Assembly: GCA_002746395.1 (NCBI GenBank)
Contig: NVXA01000003.1
Location: 139,071 to 144,966, forward strand
Direction: 5' to 3'
DNA: 5,896 nt
Source of the DNA: Paracoccaceae bacterium
GTDB taxonomy: Bacteria; Pseudomonadota; Alphaproteobacteria; Rhodobacterales; Rhodobacteraceae
Positions 1 through 5,896 of the stretch are shown here, one piece after another. The translations under genes and the position numbers were made by a program. Each line of letters begins with the position of its first letter. The first letter of the stretch is position 1. Under the pieces are notes generated by a model. The model had not been told where the DNA came from and searched no databases. It worked only from the letters and a program-made list of their open reading frames with translations.

Positions 1-81
1 GGCGGGGACCCATTTTTCAACGTGAACACACCGGAAGATATGGTTATGGCACAAAACTTGTTGAGGGAGTTTGACGCGTGA
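1..81 (+). CDS. mobA: MobA C-terminus (partial): molybdenum cofactor guanylyltransferase
   Basis: Only the last 26 codons and the TGA stop (79-81) are present; the gene begins upstream of the window. Frame 1 reads GGDPFFNVNTPEDMVMAQNL and ends LREFDA. The PFFNVNTPEDM stretch matches the C-terminal motif of MobA proteins (D-x-F-x-NVNTPEDL, followed by a short helix). MobA is a cytoplasmic nucleotidyltransferase that transfers GMP from GTP to Mo-molybdopterin, giving the guanine-dinucleotide cofactor used by DMSO-reductase-family enzymes such as nitrate reductases and formate dehydrogenases. The identification is strengthened by mobB starting inside its stop codon and by moeA following. The catalytic N-terminal part is outside the window, so its integrity cannot be judged. 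Confidence 0.85.
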   Translation, partial: GGDPFFNVNTPEDMVMAQNLLREFDA

Positions 82-575
82 AAGTTTACGGGATCGTGGG
101 TTGGAAGAACTCTGGCAAAACGACGTTGGTGGAACGACTGGTGACCGAGATAACAGGCCGTGGATTTACCGTTTCAACGGTGAAGCACGCGCATCACACG
201 TTCGATGTGGACCACGAGGGGAAAGATAGCTTTCGCCACCGTGCGGCAGGGGCGCGTGAGGTGTTGTTGGCCAGCCGTAATCGCTGGGCGTTGATGCATG
301 AAATCCGTGATAGTGCGGAACCACCGTTGGCCGTGTTTCTGGAAAAACTATCCCCCGTCGATCTGGTTTTAATTGAAGGATACAAACGCGATAGCCACGC
401 TAAAATCGAGGCACACCGCGTAGAAACCAAACAAGGTTTACTGACTGTGGAGGACGCTACAATTACCGCAGTTGCCTCCAATTATGTGGTAGACGGGCTG
501 TCGGTACCGCAGTTTGATCTGGATGATATTAGCGCTATTGCCACTTATATCCTAAAGGAGGTTGGCCTTGCGTAA
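78..575 (+). CDS. mobB: MobB, molybdopterin-guanine dinucleotide biosynthesis GTP-binding protein
   Basis: A complete 165-residue protein, the usual length for the stand-alone MobB family. A P-loop lies at residues 8-16 (GWKNSGKTT). The family's KH-x-HH-x-FD-x-D-x-x-GKDSFRHRAAGA stretch is at about 36-59, and a Walker B-like DLVLIEGYK at 95-103. MobB binds GTP and is thought to assist MobA in making the guanine-dinucleotide form of the cofactor; in E. coli it is not essential. The start is the GTG at 78-80, which overlaps the mobA stop as GTGA, with a GAGGGAG ribosome site at 63-69 and an 8-base spacer. The overlap implies translational coupling to mobA. The 3' end overlaps the start of moeA. 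No damage or missing motif is seen. Confidence 0.94.
   Translation: MKVYGIVGWKNSGKTTLVERLVTEITGRGFTVSTVKHAHHTFDVDHEGKDSFRHRAAGAREVLLASRNRWALMHEIRDSAEPPLAVFLEKLSPVDLVLIEGYKRDSHAKIEAHRVETKQGLLTVEDATITAVASNYVVDGLSVPQFDLDDISAIATYILKEVGLA
554..560 (+). promoter_or_regulatory. Ribosome binding site deciding the moeA TTG start
   Basis: AAAGGAG lies inside the 3' end of mobB. It is 7 bases before TTG 568 but only 1 base before TTG 562, so it favours the downstream start and an N-terminus of MRNPPKLSNDCFALPPGV. No ATG or GTG in frame nearby gives a better fit. This is direct sequence evidence plus standard spacing rules. Confidence 0.75.
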
Positions 576-1827
576 CCCCCCTAAACTTTCCAACGATTGT
601 TTTGCGCTGCCCCCTGGTGTGCATTGGACGCCTGTGGACGAAGCTTTGGCGAGCCTTCGCGCGCGCGTGTCGGTCGTCACGGGTATCGAGACTGTTTTAA
701 CCACCGCAGCAGGTGGTCGCGTGTTGGCCGCAGATGTAGTGGCCAAGCGCAACAGCCCGCCTTATGCGAATTCAGCGGTGGATGGTTATGGTTTTGCGTT
801 CGCGTCGTTGGGTCGTGGTGAACACACGCTGCCACTGGCGCAGGGGCGTGCCGCGGCTGGTGGCCCGTTTGACGGCGTGGTTCCTGTGGGCAAAGCATTG
901 CGGATATTGACGGGGGCGATGGTACCGGCGGGGATTGATACCATCGTGCTTGAGGAAGACGTGGTTATCGAGGATGGCGTCTTAAAGTTTGCGATGGGCC
1001 TTAAGAAAGGCGCAAATGTTCGGCCAAAAGGCGAGGATGTCGCGGTTGGGGGTGACACTCTTTCAGCTGGGTGTATTTTGCGGCCACAAGACTTGGGGCT
1101 GTTGGCCGCGGTGGGTGTTGATAGCGTGCAGGTTTATAAACAGTTGCGGGTGGCAGTGTTATCCACAGGTGATGAATTGCGCCAGATTGGCGAGGATATC
1201 GCGCCGCATCAAATTTACGATGCTAACCGCCCGATGTTGCTGGAGTTGATCCGCCGTTGGGGGATGGAGCCGGTGGACCTTGGGCATGTGCGCGACGACG
1301 CAGTTATGGTTAAGCAGATGTTAACGCAAGGTGCGCGCGAGGCAGATGTGATCTTGACGTCGGGCGGGGCGTCCGCAGGGGACGAGGATCATATCTCGGC
1401 GGCGTTGCAAGCGTCCGGCAGCTTGAACCTGTGGCGCATTGCAATCAAGCCGGGTCGCCCGCTGGCACTGGCGATGTGGGATGGTGTTCCGGTGTTCGGG
1501 TTGCCGGGCAATCCGGTGGCGGCGTTCGTAACGGCGCTTATATTTGCGCGCCCGACATTGTTGGAACTTAGCGGTGCTGGATGGACAGAGCCACGCGGCA
1601 TGGATCTGCCAGCGGCGTTTAGCAAAAATAAAAAACCGGGGCGACGGGAGTATTTGCGAGCAAAGATGAACGCCAGTGGTCATGCGGAGGCCTTCAAAAG
1701 CGAAGGCAGCGGGCGGATTTCCGGCCTTAGCTGGGCAGAAGGTTTGGTTGAATTACAAGACGAAGGTCGTCAAATCGCTGAAGGTGACCTGGTTCGATAC
1801 TATCCGTTTTCCGAATTTGGATTGTAG
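568..1827 (+). CDS. moeA: MoeA, molybdopterin molybdenumtransferase
   Basis: MoeA inserts molybdate into adenylated molybdopterin in the cytoplasm, the step before MobA. From the chosen start the protein is 419 residues; E. coli MoeA is about 411. Family motifs in order: NSAVDGYG (68-75), RILTGAMVP (112-120), RPKGEDV (152-158), LSTGDEL (198-204), TSGGASAGDEDH (264-275), KPGRPLA (294-300) and LPGNP (312-316). These span the N-terminal MoeA domains, the MoCF-binding domain and then the C-terminal beta domain. The acidic residues of NSAVDGY, GEDV and GDE that correspond to the E. coli active site are kept. I chose TTG at 568: it lies 7 bases after AGGAG (556-560), whereas the in-frame TTG at 562 is only 1 base away. 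It overlaps the mobB stop by 8 bases, so the gene is last of mobA-mobB-moeA within the window. Confidence 0.95.
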   Translation: MRNPPKLSNDCFALPPGVHWTPVDEALASLRARVSVVTGIETVLTTAAGGRVLAADVVAKRNSPPYANSAVDGYGFAFASLGRGEHTLPLAQGRAAAGGPFDGVVPVGKALRILTGAMVPAGIDTIVLEEDVVIEDGVLKFAMGLKKGANVRPKGEDVAVGGDTLSAGCILRPQDLGLLAAVGVDSVQVYKQLRVAVLSTGDELRQIGEDIAPHQIYDANRPMLLELIRRWGMEPVDLGHVRDDAVMVKQMLTQGAREADVILTSGGASAGDEDHISAALQASGSLNLWRIAIKPGRPLALAMWDGVPVFGLPGNPVAAFVTALIFARPTLLELSGAGWTEPRGMDLPAAFSKNKKPGRREYLRAKMNASGHAEAFKSEGSGRISGLSWAEGLVELQDEGRQIAEGDLVRYYPFSEFGL

Positions 1828-1834
1828 GGCTGAC

Positions 1835-1849
1835 TTGGGGAAACCCCGA
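1835..1849. terminator. Weak hairpin between convergent genes, possible bidirectional terminator
   Basis: GGGG-AAA-CCCC (1837-1847), extended by a T-G wobble and a T-A pair, fills most of the 25-base gap between the moeA stop and the stop of the opposing membrane-protein gene. Its position suits a shared terminator for both strands. The stem is short and neither side has a run of T after it, so an intrinsic terminator is not well supported. Confidence 0.3.
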
Positions 1850-1852
1850 AAG

Positions 1853-2851
1853 CTATCCAAACATTCCGGCGGCACGGCCAAGCAGCATAAACGCCCTGCC
1901 GGTGCGTGTGTCTGCAAGCAGTTGTATCTGCGCATCACTTGCCCCTTCAATGAAGCTTTTCAACAGGATGTCGAAGCGGCGCAAAAAGTATAATGATGTA
2001 TCACGGAAAATCTGGTCGCGTTCTTCACGGGCCTTAATCCGTTCCATCGCTTCGGGCGCAATGATGCCACCAACGGTACTTACATCGCTGCCGCGTGTAC
2101 CCTCGGCAAACATGCGCCAGTCGTAGGCGGGGGCGATATCGGGGCGAAGGTCATCCATATAGATGCCATCTTGCGCGAGAAGATTGAGGATATCCTCGGC
2201 CGCGCGAAGCAACTGGCCAGTATCCTCGTCGCGTTTGGCCAAGCGCAGGGCGCGAAAGCCCTCCGCGTCTTTTTCATCACGCGGAAAGTCCAGTGCCCGC
2301 AGTAAATCTGACCAGTCCATAGGTTGGTCTGCTGGTTTCACGGTATCAGGGGTTTGTTCGGGCGTCGCATTGGGGGCGGTTGCTTGTGTTTGCATTGCTG
2401 CCTGCATTTGGCGCACCGAAGTTATCGTGGTTTCCATCTGCTTGATCTGGTTGGTCAACTCTGTGACGCGTTGTTGCAGGGTTTCGACCCGGTTGTCCTT
2501 GATCCTTGGCTGGGAAACGCCGCTTTGGTTTTGTGCAGGGCTGCCTCCTGAACGTAGCTCGCGCACTTCACGTTCCAGGCGTCGGGCTTCGTCTTGTATT
2601 TGGAAGCTTCGCCGGATCATGGCGGAACCAAGCCACACGAATGCGAGTGGCAGGATCAGCATGATCAGGAAGAATATGACCTCCAGAAAGACTGCATCGC
2701 GTGGTTCGGCGACATCGCCAAACAATCCGAAATAGCCAGCGCCATAGGCTGCAAGCAAGAACACCCATACAACCGACAGAATCGTAGCAACGATGATCTC
2801 GCGCCCCTCAAAGATCGAGCGGGGTGTGACTTTTTCCAATGGGCCGAGCAA
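1853..2851 (-). CDS. Uncharacterised two-pass membrane protein with coiled coil
   Basis: I do not recognise a named family for this 332-residue protein. What can be seen: a short basic/amphipathic N-terminus; two hydrophobic segments at about 19-44 and 54-79 separated by a short acidic loop (DVAEPRD); a heptad-rich helical stretch at about 82-100 and again at 120-156; a Pro/Thr/Gln-rich linker (about 157-178); and a soluble C-terminal domain from about 180 to the end with many Arg, Asp and Glu. With both ends cytoplasmic, the coiled coil and C-terminal domain would face the cytoplasm; this topology is inferred. The start is TTG at 2851, 6 bases after AAAGGAG (plus-strand 2858-2864). It follows greA by 33 bases with no obvious terminator between, so the two are probably cotranscribed. 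A role as a membrane-anchored scaffold is possible but unproven. Confidence 0.85.
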   Translation of the reverse strand: MLGPLEKVTPRSIFEGREIIVATILSVVWVFLLAAYGAGYFGLFGDVAEPRDAVFLEVIFFLIMLILPLAFVWLGSAMIRRSFQIQDEARRLEREVRELRSGGSPAQNQSGVSQPRIKDNRVETLQQRVTELTNQIKQMETTITSVRQMQAAMQTQATAPNATPEQTPDTVKPADQPMDWSDLLRALDFPRDEKDAEGFRALRLAKRDEDTGQLLRAAEDILNLLAQDGIYMDDLRPDIAPAYDWRMFAEGTRGSDVSTVGGIIAPEAMERIKAREERDQIFRDTSLYFLRRFDILLKSFIEGASDAQIQLLADTRTGRAFMLLGRAAGMFG

Positions 2852-2857
2852 TCGCGG

Positions 2858-2864
2858 CTCCTTT
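2858..2864 (-). promoter_or_regulatory. Ribosome binding site supporting the TTG start of the membrane-protein gene
   Basis: Read on the minus strand, AAAGGAG is followed by a 6-base spacer and TTG at 2851. No ATG or GTG lies in frame between this site and the greA stop. The next in-frame TTG (fifth codon) is 18 bases from the site, too far, so TTG 2851 is the best start. Confidence 0.75.
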
Positions 2865-2884
2865 ATTATCTGTGGTTCTAGACC

Positions 2885-3355
2885 TTAGATATACGAAATT
2901 GACAGAATCTCGTAGGATTTTCCGCCACCGGGGGTGCGGACCTCGACGCTGTCACCTTCTTCTTTGCCGATAAGGGCGCGGGCGAGGGGGGATTTTAGGT
3001 TTAATAAATTCGCTTCAATATCAGCTTCGGGTTCACCAACAATCTGGTAGGTAACTTCCACGTCGGTGTCTTCGTCAACCAATTCGACTGTTGCGCCAAA
3101 TTTGATGGTGCCTGACATTTTGGTAACGTCGATCACGTCTGCAAGGCCGATAATGCCTTCCAATTCCTTAACGCGACCCTCGATGTGACTTTGTTCCTCG
3201 CGCGCGGCGTGGTATTCGGCGTTCTCGGACAGGTCACCATGCTCGCGTGCTTCGGCGATGGCACGGATAACGGCAGGGCGTCGCTCGGATTTCAGAACCT
3301 TTAGTTCCGCATCCAGCTTCTTGAAACCTTTGATTGTCAAAGGGATCTTTTCCAT
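2885..3355 (-). CDS. greA: GreA, transcription elongation (transcript cleavage) factor
   Basis: A complete 156-residue protein, close to the E. coli GreA length of 158. The N-terminal coiled-coil domain (about 1-76) carries the tip motif [12 protein letters not shown] at 40-51. It includes D41 and E44, the acidic residues that coordinate the catalytic Mg2+ when the coiled coil enters the RNA polymerase secondary channel. The C-terminal FKBP-like domain (about 80-156) ends with [21 protein letters not shown] and a final beta strand, as in the family. GreA stimulates cleavage of backtracked RNA and rescues stalled polymerase. The start is ATG 3353-3355 with GGAGAG just upstream. It heads a likely two-gene unit with the membrane-protein gene and is divergent from ETF-QO. 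GreA is favoured over GreB on overall sequence character, for example the [11 protein letters not shown]-terminus. Confidence 0.97.
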   Translation of the reverse strand: MEKIPLTIKGFKKLDAELKVLKSERRPAVIRAIAEAREHGDLSENAEYHAAREEQSHIEGRVKELEGIIGLADVIDVTKMSGTIKFGATVELVDEDTDVEVTYQIVGEPEADIEANLLNLKSPLARALIGKEEGDSVEVRTPGGGKSYEILSISYI

Positions 3356-3396
3356 AATTCTCTCCGGTCCGTCTGGTTTTCGTTAATATCCGAGTG

Positions 3397-3425
3397 AACA
3401 TAGGTTTGTGCGCAGGTTACTTCAA
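3397..3425 (-). promoter_or_regulatory. Candidate sigma-70-type promoter for greA
   Basis: On the minus strand, TTGAAG (plus-strand 3420-3425) and TATGTT (3397-3402) are separated by exactly 17 bases. Each matches 4 of 6 consensus positions. Transcription would start near 3390, giving a leader of about 35 bases before greA. The -35 element is embedded in a short palindrome. This is a reading by eye of a moderately AT-rich region, so it is only a candidate. Confidence 0.45.
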
Positions 3426-3429
3426 GTAA
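3417..3429. repeat. 13-base palindrome TTACTT-C-AAGTAA, possible operator
   Basis: Two perfect 6-base arms surround a single central C in the intergenic region between greA and the ETF-QO gene. It overlaps the candidate greA -35 hexamer, so a bound regulator could block that promoter. No regulator is identified, and one palindrome of this size can occur by chance. Confidence 0.4.
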
Positions 3430-3466
3430 TATCGGTAATTTACGCCTCGTTAATGTCGTGTCCTGA

Positions 3467-3496
3467 TTGACCTGTTAAGCTGGAACGCGGTAGAAA
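3467..3496 (+). promoter_or_regulatory. Candidate sigma-70-type promoter for ETF-QO
   Basis: TTGACC (3467-3472; 5 of 6 to the -35 consensus) and TAGAAA (3491-3496; 4 of 6 to the -10 consensus) are separated by 18 bases. The start of transcription would be near 3503, leaving about 30 bases of leader that contains the AAAGGA ribosome site. Spacing and position are good, but the assignment is by eye only. Confidence 0.5.
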
Positions 3497-3532
3497 TTGT
3501 GCAACGGATATATGAACCAAAGGATTGTCAGC

Positions 3533-5188
3533 ATGTCGGAAATTGAACGCGAGTCTATGGAGTACGACGTTGTTATCGTGGGCGCGGGGCCAGCGGGCCT
3601 GTCTGCTGCGATCCGCCTTAAACAACTAGATACAGATTTGAATGTTGTCGTCCTTGAAAAGGGATCCGAGGTTGGGGCGCATATCCTTTCTGGCGCGGTT
3701 CTGGACCCGATCGGACTGGACGCATTGATGCCGGATTGGAAAGAGCGCGGCGCGCCGATCAAGACCAAAGTGACCGAGGATCGTTTCTTGATGTTGGGGC
3801 AAAACGGGTCAGTTCGTATTCCGAACTTTCCGATGCCGCCGTTGATGAACAACCACGGTAATTACATCGTCTCAATGGCGAATGTGTGCCGCTGGATGGC
3901 GGAGCAAGCTGAAGAAATGGGCGTGGAAATTTTCCCCGGCATGGCCTGTTCCGAACTGGTTTACGGTGACAACGGCGAGGTTACGGGTGTCGTTGCGGGG
4001 GAATTTGGCAAGAACGTGGATGGGTCCGAGGGGCCAAGCTATGAACCGGGGATGGTGCTTTATGGCAAGTATGTATTCCTGTCTGAAGGGGTACGTGGCA
4101 GCCTGTCCAAGCAGGTGATTGCGAAATATGATTTGCAAGCTGGGGTAGATGTTCAGAAATACGGTCTGGGCATGAAGGAAATCTGGGAGATCAAGCCGGA
4201 AAACCACCGCGAGGGCCAAGTGACCCACACGATGGGATGGCCTTTGGGTGGCAATGCGGGCGGTGGATCGTTCGTTTACCACCTCGAAAACAATCAGGTT
4301 TATGTCGGGTTTGTGGTTCACCTTAATTACAAAAATCCACATCTGTTTCCTTACATGGAATTCCAGCGTTTCAAACATCACCCTGTAATTGCCGACATGC
4401 TTGAGGGCGGTAAACGTGTTGCTTACGGCGCGCGTGCGATTACCGAAGGCGGCTGGCAATCAATCCCGAAACTGGCGTTCCCGGGCGGGGCGCTGTTGGG
4501 ATGTTCGGCTGGTTTCATGAATGTACCGCGCATCAAGGGTAACCATAACGCGATGCTTTCGGGCAAAGCGGCGGCGGAAGCTGCTGTCGAGGCTATCAAA
4601 GCCGGGCGTTCGGGGGATGAACTGGCCGCCTATGATCTGGATGTGAAATCTGGCCCGATTGCCAAAGACCTGAAGCGGGTTCGGAATGTGAAACCGTTGT
4701 GGTCGAAATTTGGTATGTTGGTCTCATTGGGCCTTGGGGCGTTTGACATGTGGGTCGCAAACCTGACGGGCTGGAACCCACTTGGCACGCTTAGCCACGG
4801 GAAAACCGATGCGGCGGCGACTGGTAAGGCGGCAGATCACAAAATTTTGGAATACCCCAAACCGGATGGCAAACTCAGTTTTGATCGTCTGACCAACGTA
4901 AGCTTCTCGGCGACGAACCACGCGGAAGAACAGCCGTGTCATTTGGTGTTGGCCGACCCGAGCATTCCGATTAACGTCAACCTGCCCGAATATGCTGAAC
5001 CTGCGCAGCGATATTGCCCCGCTGGCGTTTACGAAATTTTGCGCGACGAAGACGGCTCCAACCCGCGCTTCCAGATTAACGCACAAAACTGCGTTCACTG
5101 TAAAACCTGCGATATTAAAGACCCAAGCCAAAATATTACGTGGGTTACACCGCAAGGTGGCGAGGGGCCAAATTATCCAAACATGTAG
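3533..5188 (+). CDS. Electron-transfer flavoprotein:ubiquinone oxidoreductase (ETF-QO)
   Basis: This membrane-associated enzyme takes electrons from reduced ETF, generated by acyl-CoA, dimethylglycine/sarcosine and other dehydrogenases, and passes them to ubiquinone. The protein is 551 residues, typical for the bacterial form. A dinucleotide-binding GAGPAG is at 17-22 after the beta strand DVVIVG. The FAD/quinone region includes the ITEGGWQSIPKLAFPGG and GFMNVPRIKGNHNAMLSGK stretches. The 4Fe-4S cluster is bound by C495, C520, C523 and C526, with the 25-3-3 spacing seen in the human enzyme. I chose ATG 3533 because AAAGGA (3519-3524) sits 8 bases ahead and the protein then begins MSEIERESMEYDVVIVGAG. 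The in-frame TTG 3497 and ATG 3512 lie upstream of this site. The etfA and etfB genes are not in the window. Alternative names in use include etfD and fixC-like; I give no symbol. Confidence 0.96.
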   Translation: MSEIERESMEYDVVIVGAGPAGLSAAIRLKQLDTDLNVVVLEKGSEVGAHILSGAVLDPIGLDALMPDWKERGAPIKTKVTEDRFLMLGQNGSVRIPNFPMPPLMNNHGNYIVSMANVCRWMAEQAEEMGVEIFPGMACSELVYGDNGEVTGVVAGEFGKNVDGSEGPSYEPGMVLYGKYVFLSEGVRGSLSKQVIAKYDLQAGVDVQKYGLGMKEIWEIKPENHREGQVTHTMGWPLGGNAGGGSFVYHLENNQVYVGFVVHLNYKNPHLFPYMEFQRFKHHPVIADMLEGGKRVAYGARAITEGGWQSIPKLAFPGGALLGCSAGFMNVPRIKGNHNAMLSGKAAAEAAVEAIKAGRSGDELAAYDLDVKSGPIAKDLKRVRNVKPLWSKFGMLVSLGLGAFDMWVANLTGWNPLGTLSHGKTDAAATGKAADHKILEYPKPDGKLSFDRLTNVSFSATNHAEEQPCHLVLADPSIPINVNLPEYAEPAQRYCPAGVYEILRDEDGSNPRFQINAQNCVHCKTCDIKDPSQNITWVTPQGGEGPNYPNM

Positions 5189-5270
5189 CGTTTTGCGTGT
5201 CAGCATTCTGTTCGATCACATTTGGTAATGTTCTTTAGTGAAGTGATTGTATACTTCGTTCATGGCGCAT

Positions 5271-5286
5271 ACGTTCGCTAGAACGT
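5271..5286. repeat. Perfect inverted repeat ACGTTC-GCTA-GAACGT in the leader of the TPR gene
   Basis: Two 6-base arms with a 4-base loop lie 11 bases before the AGGAG of the downstream gene. Outer GC/GC pairing is possible across a 2-base bulge. No T-run follows, so it is not a typical terminator for ETF-QO. It could be a protein-binding operator or an RNA hairpin in the leader of the TPR gene. Confidence 0.4.
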
Positions 5287-5312
5287 GCAGATATTTCAGG
5301 AGTATCCGATTT

Positions 5313-5896
5313 ATGGATAAACGCTTTTTTAAAGTACTAATTCTTGGCGCCAGTTTATTGGGCACGACTGCTATGCCAGCGTTTTCACAAGGTTTAGCTG
5401 GCCCCTATCTGGCGGCCAATCGCGCTTTAGAGCATGGTAGCTTTGATGCCGCTGCGCGCTACTACGTCCGTGCAATGGCGGCTGACCCAACAAATGTGCG
5501 CCTTAAGCAAAGTGCAATGGTTTCGTTTGTTGCCGCGGGGGATTTTCGGTCTGCTGCTGGTATCGCCCAATTGATGCGTGCGAATGATCAGGCGGATGTT
5601 TTTGTTGATCTGGTTGCGCTTACGGATTTTGCCGACAAAGGAGATTTCGAATCAGCGACCTTGGCGATTACTCCGAACCAAGATTTTCTGTCACCGCTTC
5701 TGTGGGGCCTACTTGATGCTTGGGTGAAAATAGGGTCGGATGATATCAAGGCTGGCATGAAGGCATTTGATGAAATGTCGAAAAATGACGCGCTGAAAAT
5801 TTATGCACGCTATCACAAAGCGTTGGCACTGGCGTATTTGGGTGACTTTGAGGCGGCAGCCGAAATTTTGGGTGGTAACGGCGATGGGCCGTTGCA
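5313..5896 (+). CDS. Exported tetratricopeptide-repeat protein (partial, N-terminal 194 codons)
   Basis: The gene starts at ATG 5313 and is open to the window edge. The ribosome site is AGGAG 5298-5302 with a 10-base spacer. The N-terminus is a signal peptide: DKR then FF, K, a hydrophobic core VLILGASLLGTTA, and a likely signal peptidase I site AFS-QG after residue 25, so the mature protein should be periplasmic. TPR-like helical pairs are visible at about 32-61 (ending in the A-x-DP-x-N typical of a TPR helix B), about 62-91 (AGDFRSAAGIAQL) and about 164-186 (YARYHKALALAYLGDFEAAAEIL). TPR domains bind proteins and have no catalytic role; the partner is unknown. It lies 124 bases after ETF-QO on the same strand. 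It may have its own promoter, or be read through since no clear terminator separates them. Confidence 0.85.
   Translation, partial: MDKRFFKVLILGASLLGTTAMPAFSQGLAGPYLAANRALEHGSFDAAARYYVRAMAADPTNVRLKQSAMVSFVAAGDFRSAAGIAQLMRANDQADVFVDLVALTDFADKGDFESATLAITPNQDFLSPLLWGLLDAWVKIGSDDIKAGMKAFDEMSKNDALKIYARYHKALALAYLGDFEAAAEILGGNGDGPL

Noticed and set aside
2163..2735. 190-codon open frame on the plus strand opposite the membrane-protein gene
   Set aside because: The product is rich in Ser, Arg and Ile/Cys, typical of an antisense shadow. The minus-strand frame has membrane helices, heptads and a good ribosome site, so it is the real one.
3380..3454. Direct repeat TCGTTAAT at 3380-3387 and 3447-3454 in the divergent region
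   Set aside because: Two copies of an 8-base AT-rich word 67 bases apart are readily explained by chance, and neither fits symmetrically with the candidate promoters.
3497..3532. Upstream in-frame TTG 3497 and ATG 3512 as ETF-QO starts
   Set aside because: The clear AAAGGA site at 3519-3524 serves ATG 3533, TTG 3497 falls within or next to the candidate -10 element, and the ETF-QO N-terminus as known begins close to the EIERE motif.
3872..4459. 195-codon open frame on the minus strand inside the ETF-QO gene
   Set aside because: It lies wholly antisense to a well-conserved enzyme, its product resembles no family I know, and it has no convincing ribosome site. It is a by-product of codon use in the real gene.
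5227..5255. TATACT (5250-5255) as a -10 element for the TPR gene
   Set aside because: The hexamer is good, but no acceptable -35 lies 16-18 bases upstream and there is no extended -10 TG, so I do not call a promoter.
5210..5276. Multiple GTTC words suggesting a LexA (SOS) box
   Set aside because: Alphaproteobacterial LexA boxes are GTTC-N7-GTTC. The GTTC words here start at 5210, 5230, 5258 and 5273, spaced 20, 28 and 15 bases apart, none with the required 11-base period.
1..5896. Defence system, mobile element, CRISPR array or other novel system
   Set aside because: All coding space is filled by housekeeping genes or conserved-looking hypothetical proteins. There is no repeat array, transposase, integrase, toxin-antitoxin pair or composition shift.

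Overview
The window is an ordinary chromosomal segment of an alphaproteobacterium, most likely a member of the Rhodobacterales (Roseobacter group). This rests on protein character recognised by eye: an ETF-QO that opens with an EIERE..MEYDVVIVGAGPAGL-type start, a MoeA with an NDCFALPPGV-type N-terminal extension, and a GreA of standard length. Base composition is moderate and even throughout. I see no insertion sequence, phage gene, CRISPR array, tRNA or rRNA, and no composition break suggesting recent transfer.

Layout. (1) Bases 1-1827, plus strand: the last 26 codons of mobA, then mobB and moeA, each overlapping the gene before it by a few bases. This is a molybdenum-cofactor operon. MoeA inserts molybdate into molybdopterin, MobA attaches GMP to make the guanine-dinucleotide form, and MobB is a GTP-binding accessory protein. 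(2) Bases 1853-3355, minus strand: greA (transcript-cleavage factor) followed 33 bases later by a gene for an uncharacterised protein with two membrane segments, a coiled coil and a C-terminal domain. This pair converges on moeA across a 25-base gap. (3) Bases 3356-3532: a divergent promoter region with one candidate promoter per direction and a short palindrome over the greA -35 element. (4) Bases 3533-5188, plus strand: electron-transfer flavoprotein:ubiquinone oxidoreductase, complete, with FAD motif and 4Fe-4S cysteines. (5) Bases 5313-5896, plus strand: the first 194 codons of an exported TPR protein cut by the window edge. It is preceded by a 124-base gap holding a perfect 6-bp inverted repeat.

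The three groups are functionally unrelated housekeeping units (cofactor synthesis, transcription fidelity, electron entry to the quinone pool). I did not find a convincing undescribed system. The least understood items are the membrane/coiled-coil protein next to greA and the exported TPR protein after ETF-QO. Three of the start codons chosen here are not ATG (GTG for mobB, TTG for moeA, TTG for the membrane protein), each supported by a well-placed Shine-Dalgarno sequence.
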